DNA from: Leptoclinus maculatus
Lineage: Eukaryota; Chordata; Actinopteri; Perciformes; Stichaeidae
DNA length: 64,000 nt
Assembly (NCBI GenBank): GCA_032191485.1
Contig: JAVDOI010000010.1
Coordinates: 7,185,318-7,249,317 of the forward strand
Direction: 5' to 3'
This document shows, piece after piece, positions 25,449-37,870 of the stretch. Position 1 is the first letter of the stretch. Every line of letters starts with the position of its first letter. Under the pieces are notes generated by a model. The model had not been told where the DNA came from, searched no databases, and saw only the letters and a list, made by a program, of their open reading frames with translations. The position numbers were made by a program, and so were the translations under genes.

Positions 25449-28400
25449 GTAAGAAATCACTCCTGTGTAGGTCTACAGTTCATCATCCAGAAAGAGATTA
25501 GCAAGGAAACTATAAAAGTCTGTGCAAATACAGGAGGAAAAAACTCCCAGTACTGCTTCTAGTGTTTGAATATTTACACTGTGATACCCACTTTGGCCTC
25601 ACCCCAGTTCCTGACTTCAGCTCAACTGTTCGACAGACTGACTCAGATCAAGCGCTGAAACAAAACACAAGATTCTCATTTTTCAGTGCAGCATGTAACC
25701 CAGCTTTACTGTTTAAAATTGTATTCTAATTGAACTCAGCCTCACTCTTGCTAACGCCGTATCTGAGCTTGTGACTGCAAACCCAACATTTTCATTCCTT
25801 CACACTAAAAGAAATTCAACTGGTGAAGACACATGGTGGCTTTAACATGAAACACAATGTATATGTCAGTTTAGATAATATTATCAAAGTTTTAAACAGC
25901 TTTCGTGTTTAACCCTACTGACATGACATGAGCAGAAACAAGTGGTTGCAATTGTATATATAACTCCACATTCGTCACCAGTATGAAACTCAGTAACCTC
26001 TGTGTGAAACTGGCACCAGCTATAGTTAGTACTGTGAACCAGTGTGTGTTTACAGTCTGGCTTTGTGCTTTGAAGAACATAGTAAGCAGAAGTGCCATTC
26101 AGATGNNNNNNNNNNNNNNNNNNNNNNNNNNNNNNNNNNNNNNNNNNNNNNNNNNNNNNNNNNNNNNNNNNNNNNNNNNNNNNNNNNNNNNNNNNNNNNN
26201 NNNNNNNNNNNNNNNNNNNNNNNNNNNNNNNNNNNNNNNNNNNNNNNNNNNNNNNNNNNNNNNNNNNNNNNNNNNNNNNNNNNNNNNNNNNNNNNNNNNN
26301 NNNNNGAGAGAGCAGCAATGCCACAAGCCAACCTACTAAGAACTGAGTTTCTGTTTCTGTACCCTCATGGCCTACGTGACACATAGGAGATGTTCAGCAA
26401 TCTTTGGCACACGGCTGAGCGATAGCATGCTTCTACTAGCTATATAGCTTTTGACATTCAAGTTGATACAGTTCGAGTTTCACAAACAGACAAACATGGT
26501 TGACCATTGTTTCCTGAATGATTCATCTTTGACAATGCAACCTAACAAGAAAGCAGAAGTTGTACCCAAAGGCCTCGTTTGTATAAATGGACTTCTCAAT
26601 CATGGAGATAAAGGTTAATTTATTGCCGTATTCCTCTGGTTTGTCCAGGTATGCTCATCTTCGTTAACTGTGCCTGTGTGAAGTGGGGGACACTGGTCCA
26701 GGACATTTTCACTTTCACCAAACTCATGTCGCTCTGCCTCATCATCGTTGTAGGACTAATGAAAATAGCAACTGGTAAGATTACGTTGGAATAAAAATGC
26801 ATCGGTGGAAACAAGATAAATATGTGCTTTACACTTTGATTTATCTTGATGTAGGAGAAACAAAGAGCTTTGACAGTCCGTTTGAAGGCTCCTCCACAGA
26901 CCCCGGAGCCATTGCTTTGGCCCTCTACTCAGCTCTGTTCTCCTACTCCGGCTGGGATACACTCAACTTTGTCACTGAGGAGATTAAGAATCCAGAGAGG
27001 TAACACACGTACAAACACAAGCATACGAAGAGACACGTGGAAATGTACACACGTTTGAACCTTAGACTCGAAGTCTCTGACTAGGTTGAGTAGGGTAATA
27101 CAGGGAATAATACTAAAAACTATTTGATAAATTAGAACTGAACGGTTTTTGATGTTACCCAGTCAGACATTTGTTTGCTTTATTTAAAGCTGGTACAATC
27201 AATATTTACAGTGGTTATAATATGTGAAAAGCATTGCTCGTAGTGATGATGATCTTGACTCTACAGTTACTCTTATCTCTACGGAGGATTTTTCACTTTA
27301 ATATTTTGGCTTTCCTGCCCTCAACTGTATTGTTTAGTTTCAGTCTCGCTGCTCTCATCGTCCTTGTTTCCAGACACAGAAGGCAGCGAAAAAGCTCTAA
27401 AAAAAACAACTGTACACTTCCTGCCCAACACTAAACGTTAGACAGACAAATGTAGCAGCTAGCTGGTGAACTTAGAGGAGCATTTAGCATCTTAAGCGGT
27501 ATTTCCCCTTTAAGAGTTGGTGGAGACCAAACACGGAGCTAATAGAGAGTAAATACTTGACTTTAAGTTGTCATTTGTTGCACAAACAGGACTAAATCAA
27601 TGCTAATGTTGCTTGATAGCATGCTGGACGTGCAACTGTACTGTCAAATGTCAGTTTTGTGTTTACAGCCTTTTTCTGCTGCCTCCAAGTGGCCAAAATA
27701 TTACTTATTGCAGGTCAACGCTGTCTTTTCAGATACTTTAACAAGACATTTTGTATAGAGCCAGATGTAATTCTCCAGTTTATTGGATGCTCATCCGTTT
27801 TTCATTTTTTAGGTGAATTTGAGCTGGGATCACATTGTAATCAATGGACATCCTAGCTACCTGTAAAATCTTTAACTGAACAAAGGAAAACGGGCTGCAG
27901 AGGTTGAAATTGCACCTTGAGTAAAACAATGTCTTTACATGAATCCTCTGTAATCTGTTTACTGCAGCTTTGCAGTGAGTCACAAAACGCTCCCTGTGTA
28001 TTGTTGTTCTAGGAATCTTCCCCTAGCCATTGCCATTTCCATGCCCATCGTGACCATCATCTACCTGCTGACCAACGTGGCGTACTATGTGGTTTTGGAT
28101 ATGCCGTCTCTGCTGGCCAGTGACGCAGTTGCTGTGGTAAGATACAGACTGTCCCCTGAGAGAGAGATTATTCACTCTGCTGCTAAATATAGTCCTGAAA
28201 TTGTTGACCCAGGAACGTTTTGCACTCTGACTTGAATGAACCATGTCAATCTGACCCCACAGACATTTGGAAATGCAGTCCTCGGGCCGTTCAAGTGGAT
28301 CATCCCTATTTCAGTGGCCATGTCCTGCTACGGAGGACTCAATGCTTCTATCATTTCTGCCTCACGGTAATCAGGAAGTGCTGAACAGGCGCTGACTTTG

Positions 28401-30015
28401 GGCTCCCATCGTGACGAGTGTTTTGCCAGTAACTTTCCATCTTTGTTGATGATGCAGGTTGTTTTTTGTCGGCGCCAGAGAGGGCCACCTCCCCAACAGT
28501 CTGAGTCTGATTCACCTGCAGCGCTACACACCCATACCTGCACTGCTGTTCAATGTGAGAACCATTTATCTTATTATTCATATTCCTCTACTGCATACAC
28601 GTACATGTCACTTCAAAGGACAAACAGACTGGAACATGAATATATTCATTTGTGCTCTGCAGGGGTTAATGGGTCTGATCTTCCTGTGTGTAGAGGACGT
28701 GTTCCAGCTCATCAACTACTTCAGCTTCAGTTACTGGCTCTACGTGGGTCTGTCTGTGGCCGGCCTCATCTACCTGCGCATCACTCAGCCAGACAGACAC
28801 AGGCCTGTGAAGGTGCTGCTTTATTCATTGTTCAAATCATGCAGAATCAAATGAAATGAATATGGTGCATAGTGTATGTGTGTCTACTGTACATACACTA
28901 TGCTACAGGTCCTGTGTAATAATATTTGGTGTGAAGTGATCATTTCTGTAATAATTTCATTTTGAACCCCATATTTATCACTTGTTTATACATCTGCAGT
29001 TACATTTGGATTCAAGACTAAAATTGTATCTGTTACATTGTCATGCAGTGAAATGCAGTGTGGCATACTCTTCAGGCTGTGCAAAAAGGAATAATAATTA
29101 TAACAAGGGTTTAAACAAGAATAGAAAAAGAAAATATTTGCAGCATAAGTATTAAGACATTAACGTGTATATTCACCATCCTGAGTGCCTAAAGCTGTTT
29201 CTTTATCCTCTTCAGCTGACTTAGCTTGTTACAGTCCAAAACTAAATGAACAAAGAAATATGACTAAGTCACTGAGTAGAGAGTTTAGTGGGTCTGTCAT
29301 GTTGTGCCTACTCTTATAAACACAATCTGATGCACTGACAGTTTCCATAGTTTACGTATTGGCTTTTATCTTCACTCTGCATGTAGATACTCAGATATCA
29401 GTTTACAATCTAACCCGAGCTGTGTCTTTTTCTCTCCACAGTTGTCTTTGTTCTTCCCCATCGTCTACTGTCTGTGTAGCCTGTTCTTAGTCATCGTTCC
29501 TCTGTACGGAGACACCATCAATTCTCTCATAGGAATTGGCATTGCACTGTCTGGGGTGCCCGTCTACTATGTGGCCATTTACCTGCCTGATGAGAGGAGG
29601 CCCAAATTCATAAGCAAGTTAAACGGTGAGCTCAAATGTCCAGAAGATGTCATATTTGTGCAGCAGAATGTGTGTCTTTGTTCGAGCCGTGTTCAAACAT
29701 GTGAAGAGGAGGTGACAAAAAGAAAACATTTCCTGTACATGAGGCATGAGATTATTAATCACAAGCATACACCCTTCACCCAGTTTGTCAAACATGTGTC
29801 ACATCATTTGATATCACTATACAGAATACAGCATTAATCATCTTGTATTATGAGTCGGCTGTTACTGACCTCTCCACTTCCACGTCTTCCTTCCTCTCAC
29901 CTCTTTTCCTCATCCTCCAGACTTTGCCACCAGATCTGCCCAGATGCTGCTCTACTGCTGTCTGACTGAATTTGACACTGAGACAGAAGCACAAGTAGGC
30001 GGTAAAACGCAGTGA
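24925..30015 (+). CDS. slc7a6: y+L amino-acid transporter 2-like, SLC7A6 (exon 1 frame-broken)
   Basis: SLC7A6 is the light chain of a heteromeric transporter that partners SLC3A2 (4F2hc) and exchanges cationic for neutral amino acids plus Na+ at the plasma membrane. Eight downstream exons join cleanly: 26649-26774, 26855-26999, 28013-28136, 28263-28366, 28458-28554, 28663-28812, 29442-29625, 29921-30015. They encode hydrophobic membrane segments with family motifs (FSYSGWDTLNFVTEEIKNPE, DVFQLINYFSFSYW, DTINSLIGIGIALSGVP). The C-terminus (LTEFD..) resembles SLC7A6 more than SLC7A7. Exon 1 (about 24925-25448, donor gtaaga) is recognisable in fragments (GICLIV.NMIGS, SYAYILESFGGF-like, SLTFANYLVE) but spread over all three frames. 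The N gap is in intron 1. AATAAA lies at 30310-30315. Confidence 0.9.
26106..26305. other. Assembly gap (200 N)
   Basis: Exactly 200 undetermined bases lie in slc7a6 intron 1, about 650 bases after the damaged exon. The round length suggests a placeholder size. Confidence 0.99.
27260..27640. repeat. Teleost interspersed repeat, copy 2 (slc7a6 intron 3)
   Basis: The block around 27,440-27,620 shares motif order with 3,780-4,000: gtagcagctagc, 'ggagaccaaacacggagcta', 'agagagtaaatacttgac', then 'gcacaaacaggac'. It is non-coding. Confidence 0.5.
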
Positions 30016-31090
30016 GCTGCAGACAATCCATCGCTCATTGGCCAGCTTTCTGCCCGGAGGCCTCCGTCTTGTCCATGTGTCAACGTTCATTCCTCTCACG
30101 AACGCAGAAAGGCAAGACCTTGCATGGACGGAGTGACGTGGCGCAGGCTCCCAACTCTTGTGAGGATTACTTCTCCCAGGTCAAGTTTAAAAAAGGCCTG
30201 AAAAGGAATGACTCACCACGAAGGAGCAGACTTGAGAAACTGCAAACTGTTGCTTTCTTTTCTACAGAGATCAAGGAATATCTTCTATGAGGATTTCATC
30301 AAACTATGGAATAAATATGTCCAGATATATTTTTAGAGTTTGTATGTGAATAACTGTGCAAATGTAAACACATATAAAATTGTCAATTCCAACCAATATT
30401 CTGGGATTGGTTCCTGAGCAGCTTAACTGTAAAACAGTTAAAGTTAAGTCCTTTGTTTAAGGGTTGTTAATCTCTCAATGTTATGTTTCATGAATACAAC
30501 TTCAGAATAACAGTTTACTTCAGTCAAAAATGTATTTTGACCAATTTAATGAAGCTTTTCACCAAACAACAACACATTGACCTAAAGACCTTACACTGCA
30601 TTATCTGACTGATCTTTGGTACGTGCTACGTTTGCACCACGTTATTTCAGAGCATGTTTATGGAAGAATAAACACTCCTGCAACTGTGTGATAGCTCACT
30701 CACAAACTCACTCATTCGGCATCAGCAGGCTTCAGCCTCTCCACAACGGGCGACCTCGACCAAAGAAATACTTAGTTGAAATTAATTGATTTAATCAACA
30801 TATCTGTAAAACTGAGTTTCTCCAGAACAAAATCACACAAAAGCACCCTTTTTTGGGGGAAATAAGTCATTCAGCATTAAAAGAAATCCTAAAAAAACAC
30901 AATCGACTAAAGAAATCTTTGTCGCCTGAGATGAAAATGACCAATTTGTTGAATAAATGACTAAGAGGGGGCAGGAAAGTAGCAAGAGGTGGAGCACGTC
31001 ATGCTGTTGCGGTTTCTTGTCTTGCTTCTCGGTGGCACAGGTTGGACTGGAAGTGTAGGTCCCGACAACAAATGATGTCTAGTGTACCAT
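30016..31090. other. slc7a6 3' UTR and intergenic DNA
   Basis: The slc7a6 3' UTR probably ends shortly after AATAAA at 30310. No exon, RNA gene or clear repeat is seen in the rest. Confidence 0.5.
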
Positions 31091-31097
31091 TTATAAG

Positions 31098-31650
31098 ATG
31101 CAGCATGGAGCGTTGACTTTGAAAATCTCTACTTGTTCTCTTATAAACTGTAAGGGGCCGTCCAGAGTTTTCAACATTTTCACGGTCGTACAAAGCGTAC
31201 GACGGGGGGGTTGTCACTCATGTACGACTTTAAAGTTTCGTAAAATGTCGATATTTTTCGGTGAACGGAACTTGCATTTTTTAACGCCTAGCGAGAGGCA
31301 TCTCGTGCAAACACTCTCTAATGCTGCGGATTGAGTCGAATCGAGTTTCTTTGCGACGTCCACGCCGTTTCCCAAAAATGTAACGGCCGCGCGAGAGCCT
31401 GTCAGACGCTGAAAGAGCTGCAACAAAGCGCTGCAGAACCGCCCGAGCCGGTGGGGGGGGGGGGTCTCCGAGCACCTTGCTTGTGCATGGAGGAGAGCGA
31501 GGCAAGGACGATAACAACAACAACAACATTGGGGGTAAATTGCACCAGTGCCCGGTGTGCAGGGAGCTGTTCCCGACTCGCTATCATCTTCTGAAACATC
31601 AGAAACTGACTCAGCACAAACTAAAAACAATTTTAAAGTGGTTTTAATAA
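31098..31650 (+). pseudogene. GC-rich gene remnant ending in one C2H2 zinc finger
   Basis: An open stretch at 31098-31334 continues, after a stop and a frame change, into an open frame from 31384 to a TAA at 31648-31650. The latter has a Gly run (from a 12-G tract), an Asn run, then CPVCRELFPTRYHLLKHQ..TQH. This fits C-x2-C-x3-F-x5-L-x2-H-x5-H exactly. No single ATG-started frame covers it and no splice sites clearly join the parts. It may be a decayed gene or transposon ORF, a terminal exon of an unassembled gene, or an intact gene with an error in the G tract. CpG density here is well above the surroundings. Confidence 0.45.
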
Positions 31651-32420
31651 TAAATTGTTGGATACATATCTTCTATATACATATTATTGTGTTTGTGTCT
31701 ATAGTTGGGATTCCTAAAATGTAGACCTCTGTCATGTAATGTGATAAAAATGTTGATATGTACTACTTTGGGGGGAGGGGGGGGGGGGTCTGGAAAAGTA
31801 GTACTCTTTGTACTACTGTGAAAATGTAGACATTTAGTTTGTATGTATAATGTATCTGTTTATATTTCTGTTTCTTCATCATATTGCCTTGTGAATAAAC
31901 TGCATATGTTTTAATGCATCTTATTATTTAATTATTTTAAGTATCATTTTCTTTTCTTTTTTTACAGCTTTGCAATAAATATATATGTATTCTTAGTCAA
32001 CCAGATTGGAAGACAAATTAAAAACGAGATGTCATGATGAAACCTTGCTGTCAAATTGACTGGTAGACCTCATACACACTCACGAGCCGGTGGAGCCTAA
32101 ATACACGGGACTGAACTCAATCACATATCACACATATCACACTTTCATCTTATTATCGGGTTGCACTTTGTTTCCAACAGAAGCTCACAAAACGCTGTAT
32201 TTTTGTTCTGATTCAATTAATTTATTGTAAAATCATCATCATTCATAAAATATTTCAACACTGTTCAGGAGCATCAGCTGTTCAAACATCCTGCAGTTTC
32301 ATATCTTTTAGATTATTAACATATATCTGAATGAGGCCCATATGAATACAACAGAAAGATGAATTCACTGTTAGGAACCAGATTTCTCCGAAGCCTTATT
32401 ATTCCACACATGAAGTGACA
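31651..32420. other. Intergenic, poly-G tract, no gene seen
   Basis: A ggggggaggggggggggg tract lies around 31,770-31,790. The rest is AT-rich. A minus-strand AATAAA (plus tttatt 32221-32226) could end the next gene. Confidence 0.5.
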
Positions 32421-32435
32421 TTAGGAGATCTCTGC

Positions 32436-34909
32436 CTAAAGTAAGGTGCAGTTGACGGTATCGAACCCGGGACAGATCCACTTATTGCTGAACTGTTTGT
32501 ATCCCTCAGCACTGATCAGGTCACTTCCTGACCAGAGGAAAGCACACAGGTATTCATTATCATGGTTTCTTTTGGAGTAAAAACATTGACATAGTTTAAT
32601 GAATGAACAATCTTCATGGTGTCAGATTCAATATTTACCGTCCATCAGGTTCTGGAGGCTGCAGTAGTTTGTGCTGTTATCAGCTGGATCTTTGGAGAAC
32701 TCAGATACTGCCTCTCCCTGCACATCAGGAAGGAAACGGTATGTCAAAGAGGAACGTCAGTGACTGAAGCTGATTAACTTCTGAATGCTTTTGAACTTCA
32801 TTTTCTTTTCAGTATAGCTTTAAAGTCAGAAGAATAACATCTCCCCTCACTGTGTCACATTCTTTTCTATTTCATGTGATTATTAAAGTCCATGCTGCAG
32901 CTGGTAACGTTCACAGAGCAGATGCTGCATCCTGTGACGAAGCAGAGATGGATAATGCTTTATGATGGTGTTTGGGTTGCATGAAACCTACAGGGCTAAA
33001 GGGTGAAATGCATGTTAGACAAGGTGCTTGTGAATTCAAAGCCTCATTTCTCACATGTTATCTTGGATATGGGGAGACCACAAGACTCACAAGACACTCA
33101 TTAGTCATGTTTGGGTAGAGAAATAGAAAGCTTTCATGATCAACAGTATCTAAAGTTGATATTTTATTGATTCTTCTGATGTTTTGAACGATACATGAGC
33201 CTTTAAGTTATGCCAGTAATAAACATAACGCTCACTGCTCTGCTCTGCAGGTTGTTTGGCATCTCGTGGGAAGATGTCACTGGAAAGATCGTGAGCCAGA
33301 TTAAAGCCTGGCAGATCGGGCAAAGCTGTCTCTATGCAGGAGAGACCTTCGATATCTCATGTCTGACTCATGTATTGTTGAAGTATAATACACACATTAT
33401 TTTTGTGAAAATAATCCACATTTCCAGCATCGACTTGTGACCAAGTAAATAGAGACAGATAACGGTTTATGATGGTGTTTCAAGATGTCATCATATTTGC
33501 TCGAAGTTAAATTTCCAAACATTGCACCATTAGATCAAACCCTGTATGATGATTACATCTGGTATTCACTTGAATTAACCAATCTAGTCCTGTGGTCTTG
33601 AACAAAGCTGAAATTAAGTAGCTTTTAATTAAAGACACAGTTTAAGTTTTCTATGAGCTGCGTCCGTCTGTTTACTCATTCAGAAGATTAAAAAAATAAA
33701 ATAAAAGCACTTACAGTAACTTTGCAAACGGTGGACTGCTCGAGAAGAAACTGGAGGTCGTCGACTTTTTTGGTTGCCGGAGACGTGTGCGTGGCTTTGA
33801 TCAGGTAAGGAACTGTCGACACCAGCTGCAAAGCAAATTCAGTCAAGTCAAGGAAATGTCCAACACTGTGCATCGGGTACTTATCGTAGCATCCACTTAC
33901 CGCCACTAGGGAGCACAATATGAAAGGATACATATATATTTGATTAGAATTTAGTTGTTACACCAGCTTCTACAGACACTGCTGCAAACAAGTGAATAAA
34001 GGCATTATGGCCTATTTAAAACAATGTAATTAAGGACAATGATCTCTATGAGGAAATTCTAACATCAATCAGCTGGCTTCCTGCATCTGATTCTCATTTA
34101 AATTATTGCTGGAAATGTGGATTATTTTCACAAAACATAATGTATGTATTACACTTTAACAATAAATGAGTTGACTGAGATGTTTCCAACCTCGTACGAG
34201 CACCTCTCTCCTGCATAGTGACAGCTTTGCCTGATCTGCCAGGCTTTAATCTGGCTCACGATCTTTCCAGTGACATCTTCGCACGAGATGCCAAACAACC
34301 TGCAGAGCAGAGCAGTGAGCGTTATGTTTATTACTGGCATAACTTAAAAGCTCATGTATCGTTCAAAACATCAGAAAAATCATTAAACATCAACTTTAGA
34401 TACTGTTGATCATCAAAGCTTTCTATTTCTCTGCCCAAACATGACTAATGAGTGTCTTGTGAGTCTTGTGGTCTCCCCATATCCAAGATAACATGTGAGA
34501 AATGAGGCTTTGAATTCACAAGCACCTTGTCTAACATGCATTTCACCCTTTAGCCCTGTAGGTTTCATGCAACCCAAACACCATCATAAAGCATTATCCA
34601 TCTCTGCTTCGTCACAGGATGCAGCATCTGCTCTGTGAACGTTACCAGCTGCAGCATGGACTTTAATAATCACATGAAATAGAAAAACAATACATAAAAT
34701 TAACTTTAAATGAACGTTAAGATTGCCCAAAGGCACCCACAGAACACTCACACCACAGTTTGATTCTACACAGGCTAAGCAAATCTATAAATACTAAGAA
34801 ATGAACATTACCATTTGACTTTGCACTGTGAGGTTCTGTCAGCCAGTGAGATGCTGAGTGTGGCCCCGAGGAGCAGAGCTGAAGCGACTAACAGGAATCT
34901 CAGGTCCAT
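32436..34909 (-). CDS. Small cysteine-rich secreted protein, family not named
   Basis: Five minus-strand exons join in phase: 34812-34909, 34191-34299, 33715-33825, 32639-32717, 32436-32527. They give 162 aa with a stop TAG. A clear signal peptide (MDLRFLLVASALLLGATLS) is followed by a mature chain with about eight spaced cysteines (SQCKVKW, GISCEDV, RQSCHYAGERC, TVCKVT, NYCSLQNL, WICPGF, VNCTLL) and N-glycosylation sequons (DNST, VNCT). The even cysteine count suggests a disulfide-stabilised extracellular protein. The pattern TNYCxLxNL is familiar to me from uncharacterised fish secreted proteins, but I cannot give a family name or function. Inverted repeats flank exon 2 and occupy intron 3. 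Confidence 0.75.
32863..33428 (+). repeat. Left arm of a ~570-bp inverted duplication, with antisense copy of exon 2
   Basis: This arm is a near-identical reverse complement of 34,106-34,690. It lies inside intron 3 of the secreted-protein gene and is transcribed antisense to the original. At 33251-33350 it keeps a copy of exon 2 with its acceptor (ctctgcag). The first conserved Cys is changed to Trp (GISWEDV) and the last residues differ (GETFDIS instead of GERCSYE). Confidence 0.85.
34106..34690 (-). repeat. Right arm of the inverted duplication (contains the functional exon 2)
   Basis: Similarity to the left arm covers exon 2 and both flanking intron pieces, from 'gctggaaatgtggattattt' (34,107) to 'tcacatgaaatagaaaa' (34,690). 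The arms are separated by about 680 bases that include exon 3. Confidence 0.85.
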
Positions 34910-36932
34910 ACTGAAGGCAGGTGGATCGGGGGCCTGAATCCAGCGTGTGGTCAAGTGTGTGGACGTCTTCTGAATGTGTCTCCTCGCTCTGCCCAGAGCG
35001 CTTAAAAGACCAGCGCACGGGTCATGTGAACTGGAAGAGAGGACAGCACAACATTGATTAACATGCACCACAGCATGGGAGAGAAAGAGAGTGGAGAAAA
35101 CCGAAGATATGAATATTGCCGGGTTAACACAGGGAAAGTTATTTTCACAACAATTAGCCTATTTCATTATGTGTAACCATTTAAAATACGGCTGTAAAAA
35201 CTATTTAGATCGATTTCACACCTTCTGCAGCCATTGCTTGCAATTGAGGATCGTTTGAACTCGCAGAGAAGTGGATCTTGATCACAATGAGTTCATTACA
35301 TATCTCACATACCTCCAGTGTGCAGACAGTTTTAGTATTATTTGCACATGCAGGTTTTGAGATATTTGTCTATATATAAGGAATGGAAATTGAGTTTTGT
35401 TTGTGGTGCTCACAACATTGACAGATTACATCAAAACAGCATTTCAGCTGATAAATGCTTCGCCACGTTCACCAGCTTGACGCTAACTGTGTCTGCTGTT
35501 TGGTGCTGAGCAGGTGATGTGCAGTGTTTTCCTCCTTCTTCTTTTTTGCTGAAAACAGCAGTCTGCTGTGGCCAAGCACTACAACAGGGCAGTGAGAGTG
35601 AACCAAAACAGTGAGCTGAAAGAAGATTCAAAACCAAGTTTTTAGGGGCTTAAATCTTAAAGAAGCTTTGACAAAGACTTAAAACAACCGCCTCCCTAAC
35701 AATGACCCAGATTCATATCAATTACATTGAACATAGTTGTGTAATCAGTGAGGAGCAGAGGACACAACCTCTCCCTTTCCATTTATGTTCATGCAAATAA
35801 ACTCAATTTCCAGACTTTGCATGTTCTTGATAACATAACAGACTTCAGATGGACTGAGGAGCTGCAGTGTAATAAAACCTAGGAGGCTTCTGTGGAGTCT
35901 GATAGAATAATCGTTATGTGTGTTTAGGGCCTAAAACCTGCGAGCATGGAGTTTGAAAAAAGTCTATATTGGTCCCTAAGTGTGTAGAACATTGTTATTA
36001 ATTCATCATCATCATCTTATGATAGAGTGCTGCAGCAATGAGTCATAGAACCCGGAAATGAGTCAGCATTTTTGCACTTCCAGTTCTCTTGTCTGGAAGA
36101 TGATGGGTTTTTAATGAGTTTTTGGTATGATGCCTGAAATAAGGTCTGTGGTTAACACAAGTTTAAGAGATTGTAAAGTTTTGTTCTACGATAAAATGCG
36201 TCAGTAAATACCCCTCTTAGGAATGTTGAGGCTTTTACGTGTCTTTAAAAAAGCAGTTGCTAAAAAGGGGCTAAATGAGACAACTAAACGTCATAACACC
36301 AACGCTACCAGTGTAGTTCATTAGCATAACAATAGCTTTTTAGATCGCATTCAAAAAATCATAAAGGTTCATTTGTGAAGATTATCTTGCTGATCAAAGC
36401 ATGTAAGTATAATAAACTTGTGTTTGCCACAGAGTTTATTTTCTGCAATAATCCAAGATCCAATGGAAAAATCCCATTCCTCTTCTCCTTGGTGATAGCA
36501 ACAAGATCTAACAGCAGAACTGACACCACACTGGAGATTATTTGTTCTCACACTGATTACAATCATTGCTATTTTGAGACCATGAGATGGAATGCTAAGC
36601 ACACACAGTGTTTGTCATGGAGCATGACACACCAACATGACTGTGCCCACAAGTGTATCTTCTTGACATGACGTGTGAAGAAAAGAAAATATCAAAAACT
36701 CTGTATTTGCTATTGGGTGGTTAAAACACAGTAGGCTTACAATGTGAGCAGGATGTGGATGAGGGGTTGTGTCAGAGGAGGGCCATCCCAAAGCTCTCAT
36801 CTTCTGCCTGTTTCGCTCTCTACAGGCTGAAAGTGGAACTGCAGCAAAAATGGATCCAACTTAACATCCACTTGAAATTCCCTCTTAATTCATTACTTTT
36901 TTATAATTGCCATGTTGATAATTACATCCATG
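34910..36932. other. Intergenic, no gene seen
   Basis: Only short ORFs without splice-site or motif support are present. The promoter of the secreted-protein gene should lie just above 34,910. Confidence 0.5.
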
Positions 36933-37862
36933 CAGTGGCGGCTGGTCAATAGAGGGCCATGGGGCCTGGCCCCACCTTGAGCCACACAAAAAAAAAAGAA
37001 AAAAGAAAAAAATTATAATAATAATAAATTATACAAATTGTCAATATTTGTGTTTTTGAACTATGGAATGTACCCAGTAATATGTGTAAAAGCCAGCACC
37101 AGCGCGAGCGCCACCCCGAGCACTACTCCTCCAAGACCCGTGTGAGAGGAGAACTTTGGTGGAGATTCTACAGTTAAAGAGCTGATTCCAGATCAGCCTG
37201 ACCTCGCAATCAGACAGCAGACTAGCGGGAAAGGGAAGCAGTACATGCGAAGCTTCTGTACTATCTGTACACCAGACAGGTTTGGCTAGCTGGATGACGT
37301 CATGCTAATAACTTATTTAGCTTTTTAAAACAACGGGGGCAGATCCAGTACGGACAGTTAGGGAGTGAGGGATGAGGAGGTAAGGAAACATGAGAACACC
37401 GGGGCACACATGGAGAACTCTGTCAAGCTACATTATAGGCAAAGTGAACATCTGTTCTTCTACATAGTTGTCCTCAGTCTCATCTGCTTAACTTGGTCAT
37501 GGAGGCATCAACATTTAATTGAGATGGTAAATTAACAGTGAAAACTCATCATAGCTTATATCTATATATATATATATATGTATGTATGTGTGTGTTTTAT
37601 ATTATACTGAATATTATTATATAATATATATATTATATTATACTGAATTCCCTGTGAGGGTGACTAAAATAAGATGTCCTGACGTGTTTATCAAAGTGTT
37701 ATTTACTGCTTTTTTTCGTGTTGGAATAAATGTTAAATATTTAACTGCAAAGTAGTAATGCGTGTTTGATACCTTCATTTTTTTTGCATTAAATCATACT
37801 GGGATGTTTGCTGAAATTGATTGGATGACCCTACCTAGAAAATATTCCACCAGCCGCCACTG
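36933..37862. mobile_element. Non-autonomous hAT element (MITE-like), 930 bp
   Basis: The left end begins CAGTGGCGGCTGGT and the right end is its exact reverse complement, ACCAGCCGCCACTG (37849-37862). The flanking 8 bases are CATCCATG (36925-36932) and CATTCATG (37863-37870), a target-site duplication with one mismatch. CAGTGGCGG-type ends and an 8-bp duplication are hallmarks of hAT transposons. The interior has an A-rich tract, an AT microsatellite and no transposase frame, so it would need a transposase supplied elsewhere. Confidence 0.9.
37556..37646. repeat. (TA)n microsatellite inside the hAT element
   Basis: Imperfect ta and tatg runs lie within the element interior. Confidence 0.85.
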
Positions 37863-37870
37863 CATTCATG

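Noticed and set aside
25884..26386. ORFs running through the N gap
   Set aside because: They exist only because undetermined bases are read as open.
33210..33440. 76-codon plus-strand ORF as a separate gene
   Set aside because: It is the antisense duplicate of exon 2 of the neighbouring gene with mutated key residues and no other exons.
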